Shown one piece after another: positions 1-12,102 of a DNA stretch of 64,000 nt (position 1 is its first letter; each line of letters begins with the position of its first letter). Under the pieces are notes generated by a model, which made no database searches, was not told where the DNA came from, and worked only from the letters and a program-made list of their open reading frames with translations. The DNA is from Capitulum mitella (lineage: Eukaryota > Arthropoda > Thecostraca > Pollicipedomorpha > Pollicipedidae), in NCBI GenBank assembly GCA_030062745.1, contig CP099842.1, positions 10,981,838-11,045,837 on the forward strand, in the 5' to 3' direction. The position numbers and the translations under genes were made by a program.

Positions 1-519
1 CTGGGGTAGATGTATGCTGCAGGGGTGCTCCACCAAGGCTGATCCATACCATGTCTTCAGGTTGGGTGTGGGTGGGAGAGGTGGCAAATCCCCATCCATG
101 TAACCAGCCTGACCCTAAATGTTGATTTTTTCCCAGATTTTGGTCACTTTGTTTTACTGTTTTTAAAAATTATTATATATATATACTGAATTAACATTTC
201 AAAAATATTCACACTTTCCTGTCCAAAAATGGGGGCCAAAAAAGACATGCTGGCCCCATTCTCCAACAAAAGAGGACCATGGTCCCAATAGCCTCCCCCT
301 AGACCTGCCACTGTGCTCAAGGCTCCAAGGCCACAAGATTACACTGCAGCAACTTGTCATGATGCCTTCTCTAAGCAACTTTGCTGTTCTATGTTGTGCA
401 TCCCCTCTGCTGCACACCAGTTGGCATCAGGAAAACAACACTGAGGGCCCAAATGCATGCCAGTTATCAGCACTGAACCAACAACACTTCACCAAAATCT
501 ACCATGGTTGAGAACTGGT

Positions 520-1030
520 GGTGTGGACCAGCTGTCTAGTCCTGTAGTGCCATAGGTTAGTGAATACTGTGGACCTTTGCTAGTCAACTGAACAAAACTG
601 GTGGCATGCACCAGAATAGTGTGGAGTAGGCAATGCATATTCAAAAGGTACAAGGGTCACATGCCTCCTTTGCCAAATTCTCTGCACAGATTTATATACA
701 TGTGAATAAAGATTGCAAATCTGAGATGTGCAGGTAAAAATAAGTAGACTAAGAAGGAAATGTTGTTGTATGTCATGCACGATCTAGCATGCCTGTGACA
801 CACTAAACTGAGTTTTCAGTGGAGAGCTTTGAGTTGTACCCCCCCCCCCCTGTGAAATACTGCATATGCCCCTGAGTGAAGACCAAGGTGTAGCAAAGTT
901 ACTGCTAATCATCTGCACTCATCTGTCTGGTCCTGGAGTGTCAAGGTTGTCAGATGTTATAGACCTTTACATGTCAAGTAAACAAAACTGGCAGTGGGCA
1001 CCAGAACAGTGTGGTGTAGGCCAAAGTGTG
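520..1030. repeat. Degenerate direct duplication (two copies about 400 bp apart)
   Basis: The stretch at about 520-640 and that at about 920-1,030 share the same order of words: CTGTCTAGTCCTG or CTGTCTGGTCCTG, then GACCTTT, GTCAA, AACAAAACTGG, CACCAGAA and AGTGTGG. The copies differ at many positions, so the duplication is old. Confidence 0.6.
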
Positions 1031-1761
1031 ACAAAGTTATTGCCAACCATCTTCACCCATAAGATCTCATCAAAACCAGTCATGGTTTGCAGTTTAATGT
1101 AATGGGCATATTGTAGTCTGTAGGTCCCAAGGAATGAAGAAGTTGCACTTTAAGTCAGCTGTACAAGAGTAAAATTCATTTTAACTGTGGCTTATCATCC
1201 TGTCCTCAATGACAATGTTTACTGAAATGTACCTCACACAGAGAAATATTCATATTGGGACGTATGTTTGTGCACCTTGATGCTGGACACCATGGCATCT
1301 CCTTGCTATGTGATGCTCATTAAATTCTGTATGTTTTCCTGTTGTCTCATTAACAGAGTTGCAGTATGAACATGCATTTTTGGCTGACAATGTTTATGGA
1401 TATCAAAATTTGAGTTGCCTATTGCTGTTGCTTATTCATCTTCTTTTGCACCCCAGCAATATGCATTGTCAGACAAGCCAGTCACACATGACATTTTCAC
1501 CAGGTGGTGAAAAACAGCATAAATGGCATAAACATCTTACAACAAACAGTTCTAAGGCAAATACTTGTGATGTGATCTGATTGCTGCACAGTGTAATTCC
1601 AAGATGAAGAAAGTGAAAAAATTACCAAATAATATTGCCACTCCATTCACCACGGACCACTGTGCCACTTGTCTGTTTGACTTCTGCAATTATGTGGTAA
1701 CAAAGTTGAAAAGGGCAATCCCCAGTGTGAAGGTATTGTGGGTCTAATGATGTCATCAATA

Positions 1762-1912
1762 TAACCTAACTTAATGAATAATAAACAAGATAACTAACCT
1801 AACCTAATCTAACCTAACCTAACATAGCATAACATAACATAACCTTACCCTAACCCTAACCTTAAACTAACCAAACCTAACCTAACCTATTTAGTTGCAC
1901 AACCTAACCTCT
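1762..1912. repeat. Interstitial telomere-like (CCTAA/TTAGG)n repeat
   Basis: About 150 bp is built largely from CCTAA pentamers, with variants such as CATAA, CCCTAA and CCTTA. On the other strand this reads TTAGG, the telomere repeat of most arthropods. The units are degenerate and ordinary sequence lies on both sides, so this is an internal relic and not a chromosome end. Confidence 0.7.
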
Positions 1913-2389
1913 GTTGGACAGAGCCAAGCCTGATCACACCCTTTATCCACCTACGGCCTCTAGTATCCCATACCGTGCCTCCGGGGTGGGGCTGTGCCTT
2001 AGGCATGGCAGTCTCTAGCATCACTTACTGATGATGTCGCCAAACATTACACAGTATGTAGGGTATCCTTGGAATGAAGGCATTGTAAACAGGATGGTGC
2101 TGCTCATCCTGGTCCTGTCTGCTTACAGTGAAATATAACTCCATTTATTTCAGAAACCACACCAGTAGTGATGCCATTTCTTGCTTTCATTGCAAAGTTT
2201 ATGAGCTCTTCTGTATTGTGTGTATAGCAAAAGTTGTCTGTGAAAAGGTGAAAAAGTGAAGTATTGCCAACAAGCCCCTGCCCCATTTCTTAATACCAGT
2301 TGTGCTCCAAGCTTCCAGCTTGTTCACCCTACTTTGTACTTGGACCATCATATACTAGTGCTGTGTCTCTGCCCCATAACTTTTCTGTA

Positions 2390-2453
2390 CCTGGGGTCAA
2401 AGAATGGTGCACCTGAGATACCTAACACACTTACAGAGTTTTGCAATACACTG
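2390..2453 (+). repeat. 64-bp dispersed repeat, copy A
   Basis: This copy is almost identical to the reverse complement of 3,927-3,990, with only a few differences. The shared core is GGTGCACCTGAGATACC. No element ends are visible, so the family is unknown. Confidence 0.8.
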
Positions 2454-3309
2454 ACTTTTTTTTCTGCAGCTTACCATAAATTCTAAGAGGCATATAAATA
2501 AAAACAAATGCCCATATGACACCATCATGACTTAATAATTTGCCATCACATATACCATAAGGGTTTGCATGTGGTCTTACATGCTTCCCTGCAAAACACC
2601 AAATCAAGAACCTTGCTGGGCAAAGCAGGCAGGTAAATACTTTTGTTGAAGCCCAAGCTCCCTGAACGGGATGTACGTAGGTCAGTGGCTACATAGTGTC
2701 TATCTTCCTTCCGATTTTCTTAAGCCGCCGTCACAGCATTAGTGACGGCTTTTTGAACATTCGGAGCCCCCAGTCGAACCAGACTTACCACGAGGCGATT
2801 TCCTGCTAGTGCCTGATACGAAAATAGCTAGGTTTTTCTTGTCCGCGATTTGTTTGGACGAGCCAACTTTAAATACCCTATGGCGACCGGTGCCCGTACA
2901 GAAGCGTTGCAAAAATACAAATAGGAAAGGCTTGTTTTTGTATCTTGAAATCCTTAAATGTCACGATCGTTTGCTGCCATATTTAGAGGCATTGAGCCCA
3001 AGGGCGTGTCACATCTGCAGGCACTTCCGTGTCGAGGGAGAAGGGCAAAACTATTCAACATTCAAATATTATGTAGTATTCAAACGAGAACTGTTGTCGA
3101 GATCAAGCGATGAATGAGAATTACATTTTGCTCCTGATCATCTTTTGACATTGTCCGCAGGTCCAAATCTAAGGCGCCGTTTCTATTGCAAATATTAAGG
3201 GATGTAAAAAAAGTTAGCCACACCGTTCAGGGATGCAAACTACGTGCAGTGATAAGCAGCTTTCCCATATAACCCTTGTGTCTGTCTTGAGATACGCCTG
3301 CAGGTGCAG

Positions 3310-3430
3310 GGCAAGGGGCACGAGAACTCCTCTTCAGTTGGGGGGGGGAGGAGGGAAGAAGCATTTTGGATCATTTCTATCCAGTCAACGCCCTTAGGGT
3401 CAATGTTAAATCTCAAAAAAGTTGGAGGCC
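3310..3430 (+). repeat. Dispersed repeat with G-run, copy 1
   Basis: It shares the order GAACTCC, a run of at least seven G, AGCATT, GGGTCAA and TTAAATCTCAAAA with the reverse complement of 4,505-4,620. It is probably a fragment of a non-autonomous element of unknown class. Confidence 0.6.
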
Positions 3431-3926
3431 TGAAGCCTCCCCATTGGCCCAATGGCCTCCGCGCCTATGCTCTTCCATGTTCAGAGCAGCACAGCCCGTA
3501 CCATCTCCACGGCATCAATACGGGTGATGGGTCTGCCGGCCGTCGGTTGAAAATCGTATCTACGGCAGCGTTCAGGCGGCGCGGCACCGCGTTGTCGGCG
3601 GCCATGCTGTTCGACAGGAACGTATGGTATGCGTGACGTTAGCGAGTCATTTCCGATTCGCAAGACGAGCCCGAAGCAAATCACGCGGCGCCCGTGACGG
3701 CCCGAGATGTCGACTTGTGACCACTTGGGCCTAGGATTGTGAAATGTCGATGAGATGAGGAGAAATGAGAGATGCGGACTGTGACCAAACTCCGACAGAG
3801 GGTATCAGGTAGGGCGGGCATGCACTGCACACGCTCTCTGGCGGATCCAGGAGGGTGCATCTCGACCATGGCCCCAAACCGCGATTAGGGAGGCCACACA
3901 GCCATTTCGCCATGACTGCGTTGGAC

Positions 3927-3990
3927 CAGTGCATTGCAAAACTTTGTAATTGTGTTAGGTATCTCAGGTGCACCATTCTTTGACCCCAGG
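3927..3990 (-). repeat. 64-bp dispersed repeat, copy B (inverted)
   Basis: This is the inverted partner of 2,390-2,453, lying about 1.5 kb away. Similarity stops sharply at both ends. Confidence 0.8.
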
Positions 3991-4504
3991 TTGGGGGCGG
4001 GAGGACAAGAGACTTTGCTATTGCCACACAGCCAGATTTGACATCGCCAGACGCTCTCAGCCCATCACTCGGCCAGCGTCTTTCACTCCCCCCCCCGCCC
4101 TGGTCGTTGACCTACCATCGCTGACCCCCAGTCGCTGCGGTACCCTCCAAACCCACGGCCAACGTCTTCCATCCCCCCTCCCCCCCGGTCGCCGACTAGC
4201 TGCACTACCATCCATACCCAAGAAACTCTGGTTTGGACACCAAACGGAGCCGCTGGATCCGCCCCTGCACACAAACGTGCACACCGGCGAGCGGGCAAGC
4301 CCGGTGTTGATGGCTCCGTGTCTGCCGCCAGCTGCCAAAGCCTTCACATGCGCTCCTTGACCATTTATATGACAGTTACTTTTCAACAAGACATGTATAC
4401 TTTCCAACAAGACATGTATACTGAGCAAATTTTTAAAGCTATGGGCTGTCACTGTCGTGGGAGCATTTTTCGACATTTCAGCGCAAGGGAGCGGGAAGCG
4501 GGGG

Positions 4505-4620
4505 GAGGGCAGCGCTCCCTCGCCCAAATTTTGAGATTTAAAGTTGACCCCAACATGGGTGTTGAGTGGAAAGAACCACAATGCTCTCTGCCCTCCCCCC
4601 CATTGTGGAGTTCCCGAGCC
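4505..4620 (-). repeat. Dispersed repeat with G-run, copy 2 (inverted)
   Basis: The reverse complement aligns with 3,310-3,430 through the G-run and the TTAAATCTCAAAA block. The copies are roughly three-quarters identical by eye. Confidence 0.6.
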
Positions 4621-4934
4621 CCTGTTTGAGTGTCATAATCATTTGTCGTGTTTATACAAACTAACATCAGTTAACGACATGGTTGACGATGTGGGTGGAT
4701 GAGGATCCGGACCTCTAGTATTCAGGGATTTTATAATTAGGCCTATGGCAATGATCATAAGGGCGCAGCAGGTGGGCGGCTGCCCCCCCCCCCCACTTCC
4801 GGCAGGCAGGGAGGGGAGAGTACGTCTTTGCACCCAAAAATTTGGGAGACTTTTTACCCAAGATGAACAACTTGTAGTTACACATGTGTTATCAAATTTC
4901 AAATAAAAAAGATCCCCATGACTGAGATACGTGG

Positions 4935-5380
4935 TCCTTAATCGAGTCCAGGAGGCTCTTTTCTACATGAAGAAACCCCTTTTCTGGATTAGGAAGCATC
5001 CTTTATGAACTAGGCAGCCGCTGTTCTGGATCAGGAGGCCCTGTTTGGTATTAAAGAGGCCCCTTCGCTGGCTCAGGAGGTCTCCTTTACAAATCAGGAG
5101 GCCTCTGTTCTGGGTAAGGAAATATCATTTATATATCAGGTCCCTTTTCTGGAACAGGAGACGCCTTTTGTGCGTCAGTAGATTCTGTTCCGGATCAGGA
5201 GGTCCTATTTTGGGATAAGGAGACCTTTTGATGGATTGGGAGGCCCTGTTGTAAATCAGGAGGCCTCTGTTCTGAATAAGGAAGCTCCACTGTATATCAG
5301 TAGGCCCCTGTTCTGGAACAGGAGGCCGTTTGCTGGATCGGGAAGCCCCCTGTGTGAATCAGGGGGTTCCATGTTGTCTA
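4935..5380. repeat. Degenerate minisatellite (about 28-bp unit)
   Basis: The words CTGTTCTGGA, TCAGGAGGCC and AAGGAAGC recur in order about every 28 bp over some 440 bp. Units are strongly diverged and no open frame is kept through the array. Confidence 0.7.
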
Positions 5381-5541
5381 AAGAGCCGCTTGGAAAATTC
5401 TGCCCCACCCCAACTCAAAATCCGTGGCGCCGCCTCTGGCAACGACAGGAAAGAAACGGTCCCATATCCTATGTGGACCCCCCAGTAGTGTTCGGAAATC
5501 TCCAGCAATGATAAGCGATAGAGGTACGTTTGGATGCAGGA

Positions 5542-5694
5542 GCGCAGCCAGGATTTTCTCAATGGGGTGGGTCCCGAGCTCAGCGTGAACCGGCATCATA
5601 AGAAAACCGCCGACTGGGAAGACGAGCAACGGTTTTCACAAAAATGCGGGCCTAAGGGGGGGGGGAGCGCGGGTCCTCCCCCCTTCGGCTGCGC
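5542..5694. mobile_element. MITE-like element, copy 1 (GCGCAGCC termini)
   Basis: The element starts GCGCAGCCAGGATTTTCT and ends with GGCTGCGC, the inverse of its start, giving 8-bp terminal inverted repeats over 153 bp. It carries an internal G-run followed by a C-run. A second copy at 40,704-40,862 has the same layout. It has no coding capacity, so it is a non-autonomous DNA transposon of unassigned superfamily. Confidence 0.6.
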
Positions 5695-6164
5695 CGGTGC
5701 CTGAATGCATAGCCGTTGTATCGTACAGGCATCTATTAGGAATCAGTACCGCTTACAAAAAAAAAACACCTAACAACAGAAACAGGTCACAGATGCTGCT
5801 CCAGTGCTGTTCCTTGCCAGTGTGGTGGATTCCCACCCCGGTAAACGGGCTCCCCATTTACCGAAAAAAGTGCTGAGATAGCGCAGTGCAAGAGGTGCTA
5901 TACAACTAGCGACCTCGCGTTGCCACCGACCCGTTCCTTTTTTAGGGTTCTGAGCCTACACATGAGGAAGAATCATCCAGCCCCTAGAGCCATGTGTTCA
6001 TCACGGACAGCGGATAAGATGCAAATGTACTGCCAAAAATACTTACATCAAACCAAATATCTATCTTAGTCTGGCCTTATGAAACAACCTCGGGTCAACA
6101 AAAAATATTTTGGCGTGTTTACCCGCACTTCAAGCTGTTTCAACTTCCGCTTTTTTAACTCAAC

Positions 6165-6395
6165 AGTCCAAAAAATGGCCCGAGGCGCCCCCCAAAACTT
6201 GGCTTGGATACGCTACTGTGCAAAATATTATTGTAAAAAAATTGTCATGATACGTAAAAAGAATAGATAGGAAAGCTGACTGGGTTTCGTGAAAATTATG
6301 ATGAAAAAATCTGGAAATGGCGCGCAGACAACCAGAGGGAAGGGGAACTTCCGGAGCCCCTCTCGACCCATACGGGAAAAAGGTTAAGAATCGAG
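6165..6395 (+). mobile_element. Diverged fragment of the TTAA-flanked transposon family
   Basis: It aligns with the right-hand part of the element at 41,628-42,836. Shared blocks are a start like ATGGCC, GAATAG followed by TAGGAAA, GTTTCGTGAA and CTGGAA, then a G-rich end. Only the right third is present and the copy is old. Confidence 0.5.
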
Positions 6396-8254
6396 CTTTT
6401 GCTCTCCCCCCCCACACACACTCCGAAACGCTAGCTTTCCAAGACTGAGGTCGTGATGGACTGTTCACGACTCACCCCAAAGCCGCATGAAGCCCAGTGA
6501 CGGAATGAAGCAAATGTTTAGTGTTGCCAGGTGACACTATTACACCAAGGCTGACTATTCCCAGAGTTTTGTCCCGATGACGTGGTTTCATACGCAGCCT
6601 ACTGCGAACAATCCAAAAGCAGCTCCATTCACAGACTCAAGACAGCGAACATAAATCAACGTTTGTGCAAGTGCTCAATGAATATCGGTAAATACTAAAT
6701 GAATGAAGACGAGCTTCACAATATGTCATAATCATCAAATGCTAAGCAAGGAAGTTTCGGCATGGATCTGTGGAAGGGAAACACGTTTCCCTGGCTTCCG
6801 ACGCCTTGTGGTGTGGCGATGCCCATGAGAACATCGCAGGACAAACCTGCACACCTGAGTAGGGTCTGTAACCAAATGACTCAAGATCGGGCATTGCGCT
6901 CTCTAATCATAAGATGTACTTCTGGCACCAAAAGACAGCAACTGAAATTTACGGCCCCTAAGTCATTTGATAACATTGCTATCTTGCTCGAGATTTTCCT
7001 CCATCCATGTCTTGACCTGATGACAGTGAAGAACGTGCTAGGCTGCGGTTCAGACTACGACAACGAACAAAACAAAGACGTTCGCTAGTAATATGTATTG
7101 CATAATCTTGTACCCACCAACTAACATCGTTCTGCATAGCCTCACAGCATTTGGAAAATATGGTACACTTGATCAGCTGACTGCATTACCTATGTAACAT
7201 GGCTGCCACCTCTCGTGCATATCTCGTTAAACCACAGGCACCACTAACCATCAATAACCCACCGGAGCACCAGCAGAGCGCCCGCCCAGGCCAGGGTCAC
7301 ACAGCGTGCTGACACTACCCTTTCCGAGACGCGAGCATGTCGCGGACATGAACTTCCGCGGGCGACCGAACACCAAAGCGAAGATACCAAATCCGCCCGA
7401 TGCGCCCACGTCAGTTGTGAAAAACTGTCCTTCCAAAGGTCCCGCTATGAAAGACGTATGCGCCCGGTCAAAACGTCTGAAGCTCTCCGTAACCTTGACA
7501 AGCGTGACAATCTCGACACCCAAGCCATTAGTTTCCGTTTTGATTTGGCAACGAGCTAAGTATGTTCGCAACAATGCAGGCAAGCTGAGCAATACACCCC
7601 GTTCGTCTCGGAAAGCGACAATTGCAAGCAGCTGGGACACAGACAGCACGACCTTTCAGCGTGGCCAGGCACTTAAAACACGAATATTGCACGGGTGAAG
7701 CGAGTCACATGCATAGTGCAGCCAACACATAACCGGCACATAGGTTGATAAAGTAATGTTCGCGATGAACATGGCTCCTTAAAAGCGCCCGATCACCATG
7801 TTAAGGCGAACAACTGTTACCAAGCGACATGGCCAGCGCCAGCTTCTCGTTCTGATCCGTGTTGAATGAGCACTGCACGCTCTATCCACAAAGGATTTTC
7901 CAAAAATTATGGCATCTGACGGCAGACGAAGTGCCTACGGCCAGCCCGGTGAGGCCGCCCGCCCTTCTCCGGTTTGGCGAAGGCGAAGATTTCCGTATCG
8001 GCATGTCATTAACGAAAACTTTGGCCTTAGGTTTGCCCTTACGTCTTTCCCTGGGAAATTATGGATGAAATCCCGCAAGTTACGCACAATCTCCCTTAAA
8101 AATATGAACAATCCCAGTTTAAAACAGTTCCACGTGATGTGCGGACTTGCCGTGTATCACCGTAATACGAACTAACAAGTCCAACGAAGGGCATGTGCGA
8201 AACTGGCATAACGTTGACAACTCGGTCAACATTTCACTTATTTAGCTTCTAGGG

Positions 8255-8325
8255 GAAATCGACATTCGATTTAGACATTCGACATTCGAAATCGACATCG
8301 ACGATCGACATCGAAAGCGACTTTC
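8255..8325. repeat. Short simple repeat (GACATCGA-type)
   Basis: The words GACATTCGA and GACATCGA alternate in a 70-bp stretch. It is a small degenerate simple repeat. Confidence 0.5.
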
Positions 8326-9479
8326 GCGCAGCAAACCTGATTTTACAAACCCCGCATTCATAGAAAGGGGTCCGTATTCACAAAGAAGGGTCCTGATGTG
8401 CCTACACTAATTCGTCTTGTGAAGTCATCGGAAATGGTGACATTTACGATTACACAAATGCAAAATCATTCGAGGAAAAGATATCCAAAAAGAACAGCAC
8501 ATACAACATCGGGCAATGCGTTATCTGGGCGAAACTCTCTCTCGTGCGAGCCTACCAGTCTCCGGCCGCCCGACCCTGGCCGCCGTTCTGCCGACAACGT
8601 GGCCCGGACGCCCAGATCAAGCACTGACCGTGACTGACGCACGCAGCGCCCCCCCCCCCACCTCGGGCGACGCAAACAGGTTCAGCACTCACGACAGCAC
8701 GGCGGTGCCCAGTGTTTCTCTGCCTGCGCTGAGTCTGCCGTCACACTAGGCTGGCCGGGCCGGCGGCATCCTCTCCCGGCGGACTGCCAGCAGTGCGTCC
8801 AGACGATCCACGCCCCGTGGATACGTCTAGTAAGAGGTCCAAGAGCCCCATCCAATGCGAACGTACCACTGCCACTTCGGCATACCCTGACGCCAAAGTA
8901 AGTGAAAAGATTGTGTACTTGCGTAAAATTTCCTGTGGTTTAGAATATTACCAACCATTTTGTAGTCACTCTTATGAAAGTATACCATACATGTCTTTCC
9001 TCCCATTATCGAGTGCACAGTGTGCCAGCAGATGGCCCACAGACCAACAGTCCAGACCAGGCAGCAGATCTGACAGTCCGGACAACTGTCTCCAGGTCGT
9101 CCACATAGTGCAAAGCGGAAATCGGCTGACCTTTCGCGACTCTCCCTGTCTGTCGTCTGGGTACCTACGGCGTACCCACCGCCACGGACGCGCTGGGCAG
9201 GTGCGTGGTACGTCCGTTACAGTGGCATGTTGGAGACCGGTTCCGTTACACGGCCCTGGATATGGGTCCGGCTAGCTCCTAGCGTGTGACGTTCAGAGAC
9301 GACAGGCCGTGTACGGCGCTGTCATACAACACAGGCTTCATCTTCAATGGGGTAACCTGCGGTACAAAAATATCTGGCGCAGCTAGCCGAAACAATACCA
9401 AACTCAAACATCGGCGGCTGCCGTTTACGAACAATCCGGGCCGCGCATCCCGCACGCTCCTGTGCAGATAGGCAGTGGG

Positions 9480-9960
9480 TATTCGCCATCAGCGGAGTCC
9501 CCCTCGGCGAGGGATGGACGAGCGGGGCCGTGCTCCAGGCACCGGCCCGTCGCAGGGCCGCGCTCTGCGGCCGCGTGAAGCAGACGAGCCGAGCGCCGAC
9601 TTCACAGCCTTGGCATGACGACCGCGCCGCCCCGGCTGGGAGGCGGTGCGCTGCTGGCGGCCGGCGACGGTCCGCCCGCTCCGGCGGCGCCCGGCCGGAC
9701 CGCGGGCCCACGGAGCATCAGGGCGAGCAGACCTGACGCTCACCGCGCGGCCAGGCCGGCGCCGGGCGGCGGCCCGCCCACGGCGGCCGGAGGCTGACCT
9801 GCGCCGGTCACCACACAGGCCGGGCACGCCGAGCGGCGCCTCGCCGCGTGAGCCCAGGTTCTGCACACGCGCCACCGCCACCGGCCGCCGGCTCGACGTC
9901 GTCTACTTGGTACCCTCGAAGGCGTGATGGGTTTCGTGGCCTGCAACAGAGAAGTGTGCT
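9480..9960. other. CpG-rich island
   Basis: This is a GC-rich, CpG-dense stretch with overlapping open frames on both strands. The frames are explained by base composition; no recognisable protein is encoded. It could be a promoter of a gene whose exons I cannot see. Confidence 0.4.
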
Positions 9961-10687
9961 GCGCTGGTTACATGTCACGGTCGCGGCGCCCGAAACCACC
10001 AGTGCCGCGTTTCCGTCCCGTTCAGGTCTGCCCGGGAAACATGGCTCCCGGGCTGGTAAACCTGAGCCGACATACGAAGTGACCAACAAATGCCGTAGTT
10101 CCTCAGAAGACATTAGTCCTCAGACCTCAATAAAACGACTTATTTACGCAGAAAGTTTTCGCACGATGTTCAAACGTATACTATTCAAAGCCTTTAGCTT
10201 TTTGCCTGGAACAAATCCACAGCCTCATCAATGCTAATTTTTTGTTTCAGTGCTTTGGGTGACTCATAAACAGATGAAATTTGAACATCCTCTTTTCTGC
10301 TTTATAGAAAAAAACAGCAGGAACAAAAAATAGTCTAATGCATCGCGGCGTCTGCAACTGCAAACACTGCATCAGTAAGGACCAAGTTATCTCTTGCGCG
10401 CATACCGGGACGGGCGAATGCCATCACCCGGGCGATTGGTGCCGGAAAGCGGCTGGAATAACGAGTCTCAATTCTCAAGATTGCTTGCTTCATGCCCCGT
10501 CCACATTTTCCCCCCAAAAATGTTCTTAGGTCACGTCAGGTCACCGAATTACAACGCCATTTTCAAGGGGATATTCAGTGCATCTGAAGGTTGTGATATA
10601 TGTCACACCTTTTCACTCAGCAACCTGACAAACACATCACGCCATTCAAAAATATATTTAAAGCTGTCTTGACAAAACGAAAACGAA

Positions 10688-11022
10688 ATTTCAGATGGGT
10701 TCGTAAGGGAAAAGGTTTGTAACCAAAGGTTCGTAAACATAAGGTTCATATCATGAAACGTTCTTATCGGGAAGGTTCGCATCGGAAAAAGATCGTACCG
10801 GAAAAGATTCGTACTCGAAAGACCCGTATGAAAAAGGTCCGTACGAAAAAGGTTCGTAAGGAAAAATGTCATTAAGGGAAAAGGTTCGTAACCAAAAGTT
10901 CGGAACTATTTCTCGTTCTCAGACCAAAGCTCTTGTCGGAAAAGGTTCGCATCGGACAAGGTTCGTATCGGACAAGGTTTGTAAAGGAAAAAGTTCGTGT
11001 CGTAAAAGGTTCGTAACGATGC
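10688..11022. repeat. Minisatellite (about 15-bp unit, AAAGGTTCGTATCGG-like)
   Basis: The core AAGGTTCGTA recurs about twenty times in 335 bp with variants (GTTCGCATCGG, GTTCGTAACC). Homogeneity is moderate and highest at 10,940-11,015. Confidence 0.75.
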
Positions 11023-12102
11023 GGCCGCAGTGTTTCCATACCGTCGGCCGCCACCACTCACTGACTTTCCTGTGGGACGGGCAATCGCAGGTGGTGTTTT
11101 CTTGCTGGGTAGCACGAATCGGCGGCCAGAATGATCAGGCCAGGTTCTGCGTGGGCCGTCTTGTTTTGAAGTAGGAAGGGCTAGCATAACATGAGCAGGG
11201 ATATCTTAATAAAGGGATATTTTTGGGTTCCGAGGGCCACTAAATAGTTCGCAGAACCCTACTTCCATGCGATAAGTCAAAGGTGTATTTTATGCGACTC
11301 CTCCCCCTTTCTCGACCCTTTTTTCAGAACTCGACCGACCGGTTGTCTCTAAAGTACCTAGGCTTGAAGGAATCCATGATATCCATGTACATTTGTACAT
11401 TTTTGGCAAAAAAAAAAACGAAAATGGTCATGGACGACGTCAGACGCTTGGAAAGTGAGAAAACATCTCCGCAAATGGCTCCAATTGTCACATCCGTATA
11501 ATATGCAGTCTCCTTAATACATATCGTCCCAATGGGTTCATCCCTGACCGAACGGCCCTTTTAGGCTGAGTGCCACTGCGCCAGCGATACAAAGCGGATC
11601 TACCACGTAAAGGAAAACTAGCTCAGACCGCATTACAAATCTATAAGAGACACGTTCCTATGTTTCTTTCCGGCTGAAGCCGTAGAGGCTAAATTCGCAT
11701 CAATATAATGCACGACTAAGGCTTGTTTTCCTCTGCATGCCTGAGATACGGCGGCGGCCAACAGTGGATCCAGCCCACCTTTGTGATGGGAAACAAGATA
11801 ATTCGACCCATTTCAGTTGATTTTTTTCCTTTGTCCACATGTCTGCGGTGAAGCGTTCGTAACATCGTAACATCGTAACCCTTGCTGATCGTGGGCGATC
11901 CATCCAGTTACCAAACCGATCGCATCTTTACAGCTGCCCGCAGAAGAGAATAAATCGACGCTACACTCGCCATATTCGCGACGGCTGGGTGATATGTCAA
12001 GGTAAATTTACACTGGCGTTTGACCGCGAAGTACACGTAAGGTTTATAACATAAATAGCAATATAATAATATTTATATCAGAGACAGACGACACGGTAAT
12101 TT

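Larger units (their letters stand above)
1..2660. other. CpG-poor block without a recognised gene
   Basis: I see no exon or conserved protein here. CG dinucleotides are very scarce compared with the sequence after about 2,660, where they become frequent. The block contains a degenerate direct duplication, the telomere-like repeat and one copy of an inverted 64-bp repeat, listed separately. Confidence 0.6.
2660..12102. other. Repeat-bearing intergenic region without a recognised gene
   Basis: CpG is at normal frequency again from about 2,660. ORFs of 60-132 codons occur on both strands, but none has a recognisable domain, codon bias or flanking splice sites, and several overlap on opposite strands (for example 7,251-7,698). 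Apart from the repeats, MITE and CpG-rich block listed separately, nothing functional can be supported. Confidence 0.5.

Noticed and set aside
1762-1912. True chromosome end
   Set aside because: Repeat units are degenerate and ordinary sequence continues on both sides.
7251-7698. Overlapping 130-132-codon frames on both strands
   Set aside because: Neither has a recognisable motif; equal openness on both strands points to chance.
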